NCBI GenBank assembly: GCA_947627885.1
Contig: CANQXP010000001.1
Location: forward strand, 22,708 to 86,707
Reading direction: 5' to 3'
DNA: 64,000 bases
Source: an uncultured Rikenella sp.
GTDB taxonomy: Bacteria > Bacteroidota > Bacteroidia > Bacteroidales > Rikenellaceae
Shown: positions 24,461 to 32,191 of the stretch, piece by piece
Position numbering within the stretch: the first letter of the stretch is position 1
Layout: every line of letters begins with the position of its first letter
Notes under the pieces: model-generated
What the model was told of the DNA's origin: nothing
The model's input: the letters and a program-made list of their open reading frames with translations, nothing else
Databases searched by the model: none
Program-made: the position numbers and the translations under genes

Positions 24461-25984
24461 ATGGCTATTAAAGATATACTTCCCAACGGCAACCTAAGCT
24501 TTACCGACATGGCCGACACCTATGGCGTGGCCCGGACAGCCGACCTGGGTACCATGTACAAAAACGGGAACATCAATATGTTCTCGCTGCATAAACCGCA
24601 AGACCAGCCCGGTCTTTTCGTTGAAAATCCAACAGGCAGGGAAGACGATCACTCCCTTGTCTGTCCCTTATGGACAGACATCATTAACACGACCCCCGGC
24701 GGATGGAGCTACCGACGACCCACGGGCGGTGAGGCGTCGCCCTTTCGGGGAGGAGACAGCGCGGGATATTATCGTCTCGCGCGGCCATTAGTCACCTCTG
24801 GGAAGATCGGCGGCATAACCTTCGAATGGTCCATACAGACCGCCGGAAATGGAGCTTACGGTCCGATTATGACATTGACCTTCACCCGTCCAACGCATCC
24901 GGGCAACCTGCGTGAACATCATGTCAAACAGCATGGCGTACTCCTTTCGCAATGGTATTGGAGCGTACTGTTGAAAGGACGCAGCGGAGCCAGTTACCTG
25001 TTCGTGGCCGGAGAGACAGAGTTAAGCGGACGGGTGGCCTATGCCAAGTTGGGCGAAGGCAACGCGAACCGCATCGAAGCCTCCCTGACGGCGGAGATGG
25101 CCGACGACCTGAACGGCGGGCAAGCGGTATTCTTTCTGTGGCTGCCGGATCGGTCTATCCTCGGATTGACCTATGACGACCTGCAAACCCTCAAAGGAAG
25201 CGGCAAGATGATCGGCGTCTACGCCGGGCGAGACCCCGGTACCGGAGATATATGGATCAATCCTGCGCCGCTTACCGTCACACGCCGCTCCGGGAATGTG
25301 ATGATGACGGGAGATTTGAACGTCGGATATAACTCCGTCGGCACCACGATCCACGGGTATTCGGCTTTTCCTGTAAAGATCGGGATAACCGGCGGTGACA
25401 GTTCGATGGTACATAGCGCCAATATGGATTGGAATGCCATATATACGCCGGGAGGTATCGACAAATATTTCTCGGCAGGAGTCCAGTTGGTAGAAAATCC
25501 TAACCAACGCCCCCGCAGCGTCACTCTGACGGCATTTAAAGCTATCTATCCCTCTGCCGCCGTAGCTCCGCCACTCGACAAGGCGACGGTTACGATCACA
25601 CAGGCCGCACGACCCATGGAAGTCACTTTCAAGCCGGCGGAACTTATTATAGATGCCATTGCGGGTACCGGAGACGTATTCTTCAACTGCCCGGCGGACG
25701 GCCAGTGGTATGTACGCGCCATCACAGCGTCTCCGGAATTAGGGCCCACTGGCGGAAACCAGATACAATGGGTGACAAGACTTATGAAACTCAGTTCCCA
25801 GGACGGAGTGGTCGGTACACCCGTCGAGATACCGGTCGACCCGGCCAACAGCTATATGACCGGGCCGGCCTACGTGCGGGTAATATGCGATGCGAACCGT
25901 ACCGGAGCAGAACGTATCGCCTATATCCATCTCTCGCATTCCGGAGGTTATAATACCCTTAAGGTGATCCAGAGATCCATATAA
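24461..25984 (+). CDS. Putative tail/receptor-binding protein
   Basis: ATG 24461 gives 507 residues. The frame is open further upstream but that part overlaps the previous gene. The N-terminus (MAIKDILPNGNLSFTDMADTYG) looks like a short tail-attachment domain. The rest is beta-rich with many Gly, and the C-terminal 130 residues look like immunoglobulin-like or BACON-like strands (VTITQAARPMEVTFKPAEL; DGQWYVRAITAS). This would suit a receptor- or glycan-binding tip. Function is inferred from position and composition. Confidence 0.6.
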   Translation: MAIKDILPNGNLSFTDMADTYGVARTADLGTMYKNGNINMFSLHKPQDQPGLFVENPTGREDDHSLVCPLWTDIINTTPGGWSYRRPTGGEASPFRGGDSAGYYRLARPLVTSGKIGGITFEWSIQTAGNGAYGPIMTLTFTRPTHPGNLREHHVKQHGVLLSQWYWSVLLKGRSGASYLFVAGETELSGRVAYAKLGEGNANRIEASLTAEMADDLNGGQAVFFLWLPDRSILGLTYDDLQTLKGSGKMIGVYAGRDPGTGDIWINPAPLTVTRRSGNVMMTGDLNVGYNSVGTTIHGYSAFPVKIGITGGDSSMVHSANMDWNAIYTPGGIDKYFSAGVQLVENPNQRPRSVTLTAFKAIYPSAAVAPPLDKATVTITQAARPMEVTFKPAELIIDAIAGTGDVFFNCPADGQWYVRAITASPELGPTGGNQIQWVTRLMKLSSQDGVVGTPVEIPVDPANSYMTGPAYVRVICDANRTGAERIAYIHLSHSGGYNTLKVIQRSI

Positions 25985-26003
25985 ACAAGACTAGAAAAGA
26001 ACT

Positions 26004-26099
26004 ATGAATAGAAGTCGGAACCAAGGTCGGCAGTCAGATCAGTATCCCAGCGGTACTTCCGATAAAATATCGATTCATAAAAAGGGAGGTGAAAAATGA
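26004..26099 (+). CDS. Small phage ORF, 31 aa
   Basis: A 31-residue polar peptide (MNRSRNQGRQSDQYPSGTSD, then basic) behind AAAAGAA and joined to the next gene by an ATGA overlap. It carries that gene's GGAGG inside its end, so it may serve mainly for translational coupling. Confidence 0.4.
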   Translation: MNRSRNQGRQSDQYPSGTSDKISIHKKGGEK

Positions 26100-26521
26100 T
26101 AGATACCGCAACGGCTATTTGTGGATTAATCGCTGTCGTATTCGGAGCCGGATGGGGATCGACATTCCTGTTTTTTCGCCAGAAAAAGCGCAAAGAGCGT
26201 GCATCGGCGGATAGTGCAGAGTTGGATATACAAGGCAAAGTGATCGATCAGTACGAACACCTGCTCGCAGCCAAGAACAAGGAAGAGATCGAATTGAAGC
26301 AGGAGCGCAATGATGCACGCGATGAAGCGAGGACAGCGCGAAGCAATGAAGCCAAAGAGCGCGACAAAGTGACCGGCCTGTTTAAAGAGTTGAGCGATGC
26401 CCGCGTTGAAATCGAGAAGTTACGGGGCACACTGGCGATTATCGAGTACAATAAGTGCGAAGTCGTCCGGTGCAACCGCCGTCAGCCGCCCCGCATTGAA
26501 CAGGCAGACCGGGAACAGTAA
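26096..26521 (+). CDS. Membrane-anchored coiled-coil protein, putative holin or lysis accessory
   Basis: A 141-residue protein with one N-terminal transmembrane segment (residues 5-27, AICGLIAVVFGAGWGSTFLFF), a basic stop (RQKKRKER), then a long Glu/Arg/Lys coiled coil (40-115). It directly precedes the endolysin. One-segment proteins in this place can be holins, but the coiled coil is long for that. Preceded by a clear AGGGAGG. Confidence 0.55.
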   Translation: MIDTATAICGLIAVVFGAGWGSTFLFFRQKKRKERASADSAELDIQGKVIDQYEHLLAAKNKEEIELKQERNDARDEARTARSNEAKERDKVTGLFKELSDARVEIEKLRGTLAIIEYNKCEVVRCNRRQPPRIEQADREQ

Positions 26522-26534
26522 ACAATATACCGAT

Positions 26535-26957
26535 ATGAAATACTTTACCATTGAAGAGTTGTGCGCGTCGGACACCGCCCGGCGCCGCAATATCCAGAAC
26601 AATCCCACCAGCGATGTGCGTGAGAATTTGACGACTCTTGTTGATAAACTGCTCGACCCGGTCCGCGAAGCGTGGGGCGGCCCGATCACCGTAAACAGCG
26701 GGTTCCGGGGCGGCTTGCTGAATAAGGCAGTCGGCGGAGCCAAAACCAGCCAGCACCTTTTGGGCGAGGCAGCGGACATCACAGTGGTCAGCCCGGCTCA
26801 GAATCGTCAACTGTTCGAACTTATCCGACAAATGGCAGAGGCCAAACAGATCGAGTTCGATCAGCTGATTTGGGAAAAGGGTTCATCGGCGGGGCCGGCA
26901 TGGATCCACATCAGCTATCGTCAAGGCCGTAACCGCAAACAGGTACTCCATCTTTAA
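26535..26957 (+). CDS. Peptidase M15 endolysin
   Basis: ATG 26535 gives a 140-residue M15A-type peptidase. Zinc-site motifs are complete: SGFRGG (55-60), SQHLLGEAADI with His74 and Asp81, and WIHISY with His125. These enzymes cut peptidoglycan peptides (D,D- or L,D-carboxypeptidase/endopeptidase) to lyse the host. No signal peptide, so export needs a holin or other route. A damaged second copy of this gene lies at 29751. Confidence 0.85.
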   Translation: MKYFTIEELCASDTARRRNIQNNPTSDVRENLTTLVDKLLDPVREAWGGPITVNSGFRGGLLNKAVGGAKTSQHLLGEAADITVVSPAQNRQLFELIRQMAEAKQIEFDQLIWEKGSSAGPAWIHISYRQGRNRKQVLHL

Positions 26958-26992
26958 TCCGCCGACGGATGCCAGCGCAATAAACTTAACGA

Positions 26993-27592
26993 ATGAAACG
27001 CATCCTATTTATTACCATTGCAGTATTGGCTGCCTTGCTGGCATTGCTATGGTCTATGTATCGTTCCGAACGTGCCGAGCGGCAACGCTTCGAGGGCAAT
27101 CAATCCGTGCTGATGGATTCGGTGCGGCATTTCAAGGTCAGAGACAGCCTGCATGCGGCCAGCGTCGAGGTCTTGCGGCTGACGGTTGCCGAATATAAGA
27201 AGTACCGCAGTGAAGATGCCGCCCTGATCCGCGACATGGGCATCAAACTGAAACGGGCTTTGACCGTGGCTAAGGTCGAAACCTCTACCGATCTTGATAT
27301 ACTGGCCTCGGTACAGGATTCCATCATTAGACCGGATAATCCCGAAATGCCGCCCGATACAGTTCGCACATTTAACTGGCGCGATCCGTGGGTATCGGTG
27401 GCCGGCACGATCCGGAAAGATTCGGTTTCATGCTCGGTGCACAGTCAAGACAGTTTAGCGATTGTCGCCCACCGTGTCCCGCGTAAGTTTCTGTTTATCC
27501 GATGGGGAACGAAAGCGGTTCGGCTGGAGATTGTAAGCCGGAACCCGCACACGACGATACGGGCGGCGGAGTATGTGCAGTTCAGTAAATAA
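26993..27592 (+). CDS. Rz-like membrane-anchored protein, putative spanin
   Basis: A 199-residue protein with an N-terminal transmembrane anchor (residues 4-22), a coiled-coil periplasmic region (25-95) and a beta-rich C-terminus. The position right after the endolysin and the topology (type II, periplasmic) resemble inner-membrane spanins of Bacteroidota phages. Its partner at 29958 has a similar layout. Functional assignment is by analogy. Confidence 0.6.
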   Translation: MKRILFITIAVLAALLALLWSMYRSERAERQRFEGNQSVLMDSVRHFKVRDSLHAASVEVLRLTVAEYKKYRSEDAALIRDMGIKLKRALTVAKVETSTDLDILASVQDSIIRPDNPEMPPDTVRTFNWRDPWVSVAGTIRKDSVSCSVHSQDSLAIVAHRVPRKFLFIRWGTKAVRLEIVSRNPHTTIRAAEYVQFSK

Positions 27593-27634
27593 GATGAGAG
27601 GACTGTGTCTTGGTGTAGTATATTTTGTGGAAGT

Positions 27635-28279
27635 TCAATCGCAGAATACGTATGGATCTGGATAAATGCATCTAACATAGCGGAAATTTATTCCAGATAT
27701 AGATAAAAAATCGGAACGTATTATTGTGCCGATAACTTGTACTGGCTTCAAAAAATTGGCCATGGCGTTCACTGCAAAATCGCAAGTTCCTGTCTCAATT
27801 AAACGACAAGCAAAGACACAAGATTTTGTAGTATATTCCATGATAAACGCACGCATCTTTTCCACGGTACACAGGCTGGTGATCGTATCCTGAAATTTTA
27901 ACATTGCATACTCTTCTTTTGTTTCAGGATGTTTTTCGCTGACCGCTCGTGTCAGTGAGTTCTGCATGCAATGAGTCAATTCAGCAATCAAAAAATGCTG
28001 TTTCTCTTGATCATACAAAACAAAGTCACAGCGCTTGCTATTTGCAATAGCCCCTTTCTTGTACTGGTTAACATAGGCTTCGTAATTTATGATATGCACA
28101 TTAAGGCACGGCTCATTTTTACAGAGAAAAACGCCATCTCCAGAAGAAACTACCATTTGTGCATCTGCATCAGATAACTCGAATTCAGGAGCAGCTGTTT
28201 GCGTATGGTCCACAGAGTACGTGTGAGTAGTCCCAGGATTCATCTGCTTGGGAAAGAGCGTTTCAAAAAGATTATGCAT
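27635..28279 (-). CDS. Partner protein of the prophage ATPase, unknown family
   Basis: A 214-residue cytoplasmic protein encoded 11 bases after the ATPase gene on the same strand. A segment KRCDFVLYDQEKQHFLIAEL places an Asp and a Glu on adjacent strands in the way seen in PD-(D/E)XK nucleases, but the usual following Lys is Thr-His, so this is only suggestive. Lower GC than the phage genes. In similar two-gene loci the ATPase senses and the partner is the effector; that role is inference. Confidence 0.5.
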   Translation of the reverse strand: MHNLFETLFPKQMNPGTTHTYSVDHTQTAAPEFELSDADAQMVVSSGDGVFLCKNEPCLNVHIINYEAYVNQYKKGAIANSKRCDFVLYDQEKQHFLIAELTHCMQNSLTRAVSEKHPETKEEYAMLKFQDTITSLCTVEKMRAFIMEYTTKSCVFACRLIETGTCDFAVNAMANFLKPVQVIGTIIRSDFLSISGINFRYVRCIYPDPYVFCD

Positions 28280-28290
28280 GGGTCTAATAA

Positions 28291-29451
28291 TTATCGAAGA
28301 GCCTCCTGATACAATTTGGCGATTTCAACCATTTCTTCGGATAGAGCATATACATCGATCACCGTTTCACCGGATTTTGTCTGAGAATTTAGATTCATAG
28401 CGGTCCCGTTTTTGACAAGATACACGGCCACCTTCTTGGGATCAAGATATATGCGCCCATCATCCTTCCTGTTGTACGACCGTAGCAACACATTCAAATA
28501 ATTTAGAATATAAGGGCTGTGAGTTGCAATCATCAGACTTAATTTTCGGTCTGCTTTGGGTTCGCGAAAACACTCCTTGACCAAAGCTTCTATCAATCCT
28601 CGTTGAGCAGTGGGATAAAGGCTTAATTCAGGTTCTTCAATGTGCATATGAATATATTTATTCATATCCTTTAACTCTGTTTGAGGTTGGAATTTTGTCA
28701 ATTGTTCACTCTCAAACAGATAATTCAATACCGAACGCCGGAATGCTTCCTGAAACGAAAAGTATTTTGCAAAATAATGTGCAACTACTATCAACGGAGT
28801 TGAAGACTGCAAACCAGACGATGCATTTCTTAATTCAATCGGCTGATACGTTGCATCAATCGGCGCAATGTAATATTTTTTCTTTGCATTTTTTCCCACT
28901 TTGACATCAAATTTGAATCCCAAATAATTCAAATCCAATGTTTTAACATCATCCGTAGCTTCATCGAAATCACCGTATGTCTCATTGAAATAAAACCCCA
29001 AATCACGACCACGGACATTATTAGAAAGCTTGGTCAATATTGTTCTATTCTCCGAAATAAAAGAAACCTTATAGAAAGATAAAATACCAACCGGAAGATC
29101 TACGCCAAGTCGAAGTTTCTTTCCTTCGTATTTTATAGCATACTGCTCCCCGCTATCTGCAAATTTCACCCCATATTCAACCATGGTATCCGACGTTACC
29201 ATTTGCTCTAAACCACAATTGCGCAGATACGAATCAATCCGAAATCGAAATGGAGATTTTGAGATATTAGCATGTTTCAGATACGAACGAATATTTTGCA
29301 TCTTAAATAGATAGCGAAATAATGCTATCACTTTTAACAACGTACTCTTCCCACTCGCTGATTCTCCAATAAAAAGAGTAAAAGGCTGGATCGGATCGAT
29401 ACAGACATCCTTTATTGGTCCGAAATTTTTAATGCGAATAAACTCTTTCAT
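28291..29451 (-). CDS. ABC-type (AAA_15/AAA_21) ATPase, candidate defense protein
   Basis: From ATG 29451, 386 residues. Walker A GESASGKST (29-37) lies in an N-terminal FxxIKNFGPIKD context. The C-terminal half carries HIEEPELSLYPTAQRG (signature plus Walker B) and the switch LMIATHSPYILNYL. This is the SMC/RecF-like ATPase class used in OLD, Septu and PARIS-type defense loci. No TOPRIM domain is visible. It is AT-rich and inserted between two lysis modules, against the late genes. Confidence 0.75.
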   Translation of the reverse strand: MKEFIRIKNFGPIKDVCIDPIQPFTLFIGESASGKSTLLKVIALFRYLFKMQNIRSYLKHANISKSPFRFRIDSYLRNCGLEQMVTSDTMVEYGVKFADSGEQYAIKYEGKKLRLGVDLPVGILSFYKVSFISENRTILTKLSNNVRGRDLGFYFNETYGDFDEATDDVKTLDLNYLGFKFDVKVGKNAKKKYYIAPIDATYQPIELRNASSGLQSSTPLIVVAHYFAKYFSFQEAFRRSVLNYLFESEQLTKFQPQTELKDMNKYIHMHIEEPELSLYPTAQRGLIEALVKECFREPKADRKLSLMIATHSPYILNYLNVLLRSYNRKDDGRIYLDPKKVAVYLVKNGTAMNLNSQTKSGETVIDVYALSEEMVEIAKLYQEALR

Positions 29452-29470
29452 CAATTTACTGAATTTGTTA

Positions 29471-29478
29471 CAAATATA
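29471..29478 (-). promoter_or_regulatory. -7 element for the ATPase operon
   Basis: Reverse-strand TATATTTG, 20 bases before the ATPase ATG. A clear TTG at -33 is not seen, so the promoter is partial. Confidence 0.45.
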
Positions 29479-29750
29479 TATAAAGAAGAATTAAAGTAAG
29501 GTTATTCACTAAGTCTGATAAAATAAATTTTCATCATTTCACGCATTGGTACAATTCAGTAACTAACAAAAGATTCTATTTTACCCCCGTGTCGTCATCT
29601 ATTATCAACATAAAGCCATCTACCAACTTGAACGTCACAGGTTTCCCTACATTCATCATACGTGATGCCAAGACTCACCCATATGCGAACATTTTTTTGA
29701 TAGTGTACGGGAGATCCTCGAATTCTCGCTTCTCTCTGCGATATCTGGCG

Positions 29751-29957
29751 GCCAGCGCGTCGGGCGAGGCGGCGGACATTACGGTCGGATCGCCGGCTCT
29801 GAATAAACGGTTGTTCGATCTGGTGGTCTCGCTCCAAAAGAAGGGAAAGATTCAGTTCGACCAGTTGATCTGGGAGAAGGGTTCCGCTGTCGGTCCGGAC
29901 TGGATACATGTATCATACCGGCAGGGACGCAACAGGAATCAAATACTGCATCTGTAA
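29751..29957 (+). pseudogene. Truncated second M15 endolysin
   Basis: The last ~66 codons (GEAADITVGSPALNKRLF...WIHVSYRQGRNRNQ) match the C-terminal half of the endolysin at 26535. The upstream part of the open frame (29589-29750) is unrelated. The SGFR segment and the first zinc His are gone, so it cannot be an active peptidase. The break lies next to the ATPase cassette, which suggests that the insertion or a recombination removed the 5' half. Confidence 0.75.
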
Positions 29958-30476
29958 ATGGGGACGCTGAAAGAGTGGCTGCCTTGTGCGGTGCTGGCGT
30001 TTGTCGTTGGTGCCGGGCTGACGCGTTACTGCTCCGAGCCGCGGACGGAGGTGCGGGAGACGGTACGCACGGACACGCTCACGGTAGTCCGGGTAGACAC
30101 GGTGGTCGTCGAAAAGCCAGCTCCGGTAAAGGTGGTAGAAAAGGAGCCGGTCTATATTCAGGTACCTGTGCCGGGCGATACGGTCTTTCTGCCGGGGGAC
30201 ACGCTGGCGGTGCCGGTGCCGATTCGGCAGTATTCGTTTCGGGACAGTCTCTATGCTTTAGACGTGAGCGGCTTCAATGTTACCCTCGACAGGCTGGAGG
30301 TCTACCCGCGGACAATCTACAAGACCATCGCGAATACGGTCGAGCGAACGGTGACGGACAAGAAACGCTGGGGAATAGGCCTGCAGGCGGGGTATGGCTA
30401 TAACTTCGGCTCATCGTCGGCACGACCGGCGCCATACGTCGGTATCGGGGTGCAGTATAGTCTGTGGAGGTTCTGA
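29958..30476 (+). CDS. Second Rz-like/spanin-type protein
   Basis: A 172-residue protein with an N-terminal anchor (about 7-24), a Val/Pro-rich periplasmic section with repeated TVVRVDTVVVEKP and VYIQVPVPGDTVFLPGD, and a C-terminus GIGLQAGYGYNF...GIGVQYSLW resembling an outer-membrane beta-hairpin. It follows the endolysin remnant without a gap and ends one base before the integrase stop. It is probably the leftover of a second lysis module. Confidence 0.6.
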   Translation: MGTLKEWLPCAVLAFVVGAGLTRYCSEPRTEVRETVRTDTLTVVRVDTVVVEKPAPVKVVEKEPVYIQVPVPGDTVFLPGDTLAVPVPIRQYSFRDSLYALDVSGFNVTLDRLEVYPRTIYKTIANTVERTVTDKKRWGIGLQAGYGYNFGSSSARPAPYVGIGVQYSLWRF

Positions 30477-30477
30477 C

Positions 30478-31773
30478 TTATTCCTGCTTTTTTCGGAAAA
30501 ATGAATGAGTGGCCAAAGCCTCGGCATTCTCTTCTTCGGAAACCCGGATATATTTCAAAAATGTAGTCTCGCGGGTATGTCCTGTAATCTTCATGATAGC
30601 GATTGTAGGAATACCCGCTTTATAGGCGTTCGTGGCAAATGATCTTCGGGCGGTATGGGTGCATACAAGCTCCCATTTTTTATAAACTGTTCGTATAATC
30701 TCACCGCCTTTCACCTGCGTAATCTCGACGTCGGAATCTATCCCGGCCATACGGGCTACCTCCTTGATGTGTTTGTTGATCTTCTGGTCGCTGACCCGCG
30801 TCGTCAGATCAAAACCGGCATCCAACAATTCTCGAACGACCCAATGTATAGGAATAACAGTTGGTTTATCGGTCTTTTTAGTGCGCACCCGGATAAAATC
30901 GCCGTCTATATTTATTTCGCCAAGCCGCCCGAAGTCGGATACCCGCAGCCCGGTAAAAGCCCCGATCAACCATCGCCCCCGTACCAACTCGCAGGCGGCT
31001 ATTTTGCGCTGAACGCTATACGAACGTCGGTCGGATTCAGGTATTGCCTCTGCTATCTTCTCCGGAGTGATTTCCAGCCTGTATATCCGCATCAGTTCGT
31101 CTTCCGTTAGGTAGATAGTGTCAGCAGCGACGGATATTGCCTTGAAATCGCGGTGTTCTATCCCTGTCTCGGTATGCAGTTTGTCGACAATCCGTGCTTC
31201 CCGGAAGACTGTCTTGATATTTTTGATCAGGGAACCGAAATAATTTTCTGAATAATTCTTCTCGTCGCAATATTTACGGAAGCGGCGATAGAAATTCATG
31301 TCGATGTCCTCGAATTTCAGTTGACGATGATAGTCTTTCTTCTCGAATTCGATCAATAATTCCAGCGTTTTTCTCCGATGCGCCAAAACGTTACGATGGG
31401 TATTGACATGCGTCTTGTCTATGTATGCGGCCATATATTCGGTGAACCCTGGGGTATCATGCTTGGATTTGTCGCCGGTCAGCGTTTGATGGAAAAGATT
31501 CCAAAACGCAGCGCTGTCTGGAACACCTTCGGTCGCAGTCAAGATACTGATCGTCTCTTTGGCCGCTTTTTCCCAGTGGTCGATTTTTTCATTGATAGCC
31601 TCGGCCAGTGGTTCCGATGCGACGATTCGGCAACGTTGCGTGCGTTTGTTCCAGACGGAGACAGGAACGCTCGCTCCGATCAGTTTCTTGTAACGTTTCC
31701 CGCGAAAGTGTATATTTACTTCAATAGAAGATCGTTTGAGTGTCGCGTTTTTGAGAAGAAACGAAATGGCCAT
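30478..31773 (-). CDS. int: Tyrosine recombinase (phage integrase)
   Basis: A 431-residue tyrosine recombinase of the Bacteroidota type: an N-terminal arm-binding part (KRYKKLIGASVPVSVWNKRTQ), a SAM-like core-binding domain, and a catalytic domain with Arg in FTGLRVSD, Lys in the TKKTDKP hairpin, HTARRSF (His-x-x-Arg), GHTRETT (His) and nucleophile Tyr in FLKYIRV. It catalyses integration and excision. It is the last prophage gene, so the right attachment site should be between it and 32191. Confidence 0.92.
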   Translation of the reverse strand: MAISFLLKNATLKRSSIEVNIHFRGKRYKKLIGASVPVSVWNKRTQRCRIVASEPLAEAINEKIDHWEKAAKETISILTATEGVPDSAAFWNLFHQTLTGDKSKHDTPGFTEYMAAYIDKTHVNTHRNVLAHRRKTLELLIEFEKKDYHRQLKFEDIDMNFYRRFRKYCDEKNYSENYFGSLIKNIKTVFREARIVDKLHTETGIEHRDFKAISVAADTIYLTEDELMRIYRLEITPEKIAEAIPESDRRSYSVQRKIAACELVRGRWLIGAFTGLRVSDFGRLGEINIDGDFIRVRTKKTDKPTVIPIHWVVRELLDAGFDLTTRVSDQKINKHIKEVARMAGIDSDVEITQVKGGEIIRTVYKKWELVCTHTARRSFATNAYKAGIPTIAIMKITGHTRETTFLKYIRVSEEENAEALATHSFFRKKQE

Positions 31774-32191
31774 GATTAGGGCGAGTTTTAGGGCGGTTTG
31801 ACATTGGCAAAGTTACGTTTTTGACCGGATTTTCATTAATTATCGCCCTTTAAACGCCTGAAACCCCGGTAAAATAAAAAATATACCGATAAAACACTGA
31901 TCCTGTCGGGATCACAAAAGGCGGACCTCTTTAAGCGAACCGATGGAGAGCGTTATTGAGGATTAAAGGGATAAACGGGGATCGTATGTGACGATCTCCG
32001 TTTTTTTGTGTCGGCCACCGCCGTCAGGGTATGTTCCGTGTGGGATGTTTCACAAAAAACGGCAGCCTGTCGCATCCCGGTTCAGCCGCATATAATGATA
32101 TTATTTTGCCGGTTGCCGGCGGGTGAATCGGAATGAAAATCTTAAATTCGCGGAACTACTAACACCTTTCTAGAATCAGTCCGTCAAGAAT
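31774..32191. other. Prophage-chromosome junction region
   Basis: This 418-base stretch has no convincing gene. It holds a reverse-strand -7 element TAACTTTG (31808-31815) for the integrase and a terminator (31974-32007). The right attachment site should lie here, but its core cannot be defined because the left end of the prophage is outside the window. Confidence 0.55.
31974..32007 (+). terminator. Intrinsic terminator near the prophage end
   Basis: ACGGGGATCGT and ACGATCTCCGT form an 11-bp stem with one G-U around ATGTG, followed by seven T. It may have belonged to the host gene next to the insertion site. Confidence 0.7.

Noticed and set aside
29589..29750. The 5' part of the open frame before the endolysin remnant as a real N-terminus
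   Set aside because: It shares nothing with the intact endolysin and lacks its zinc-site half.
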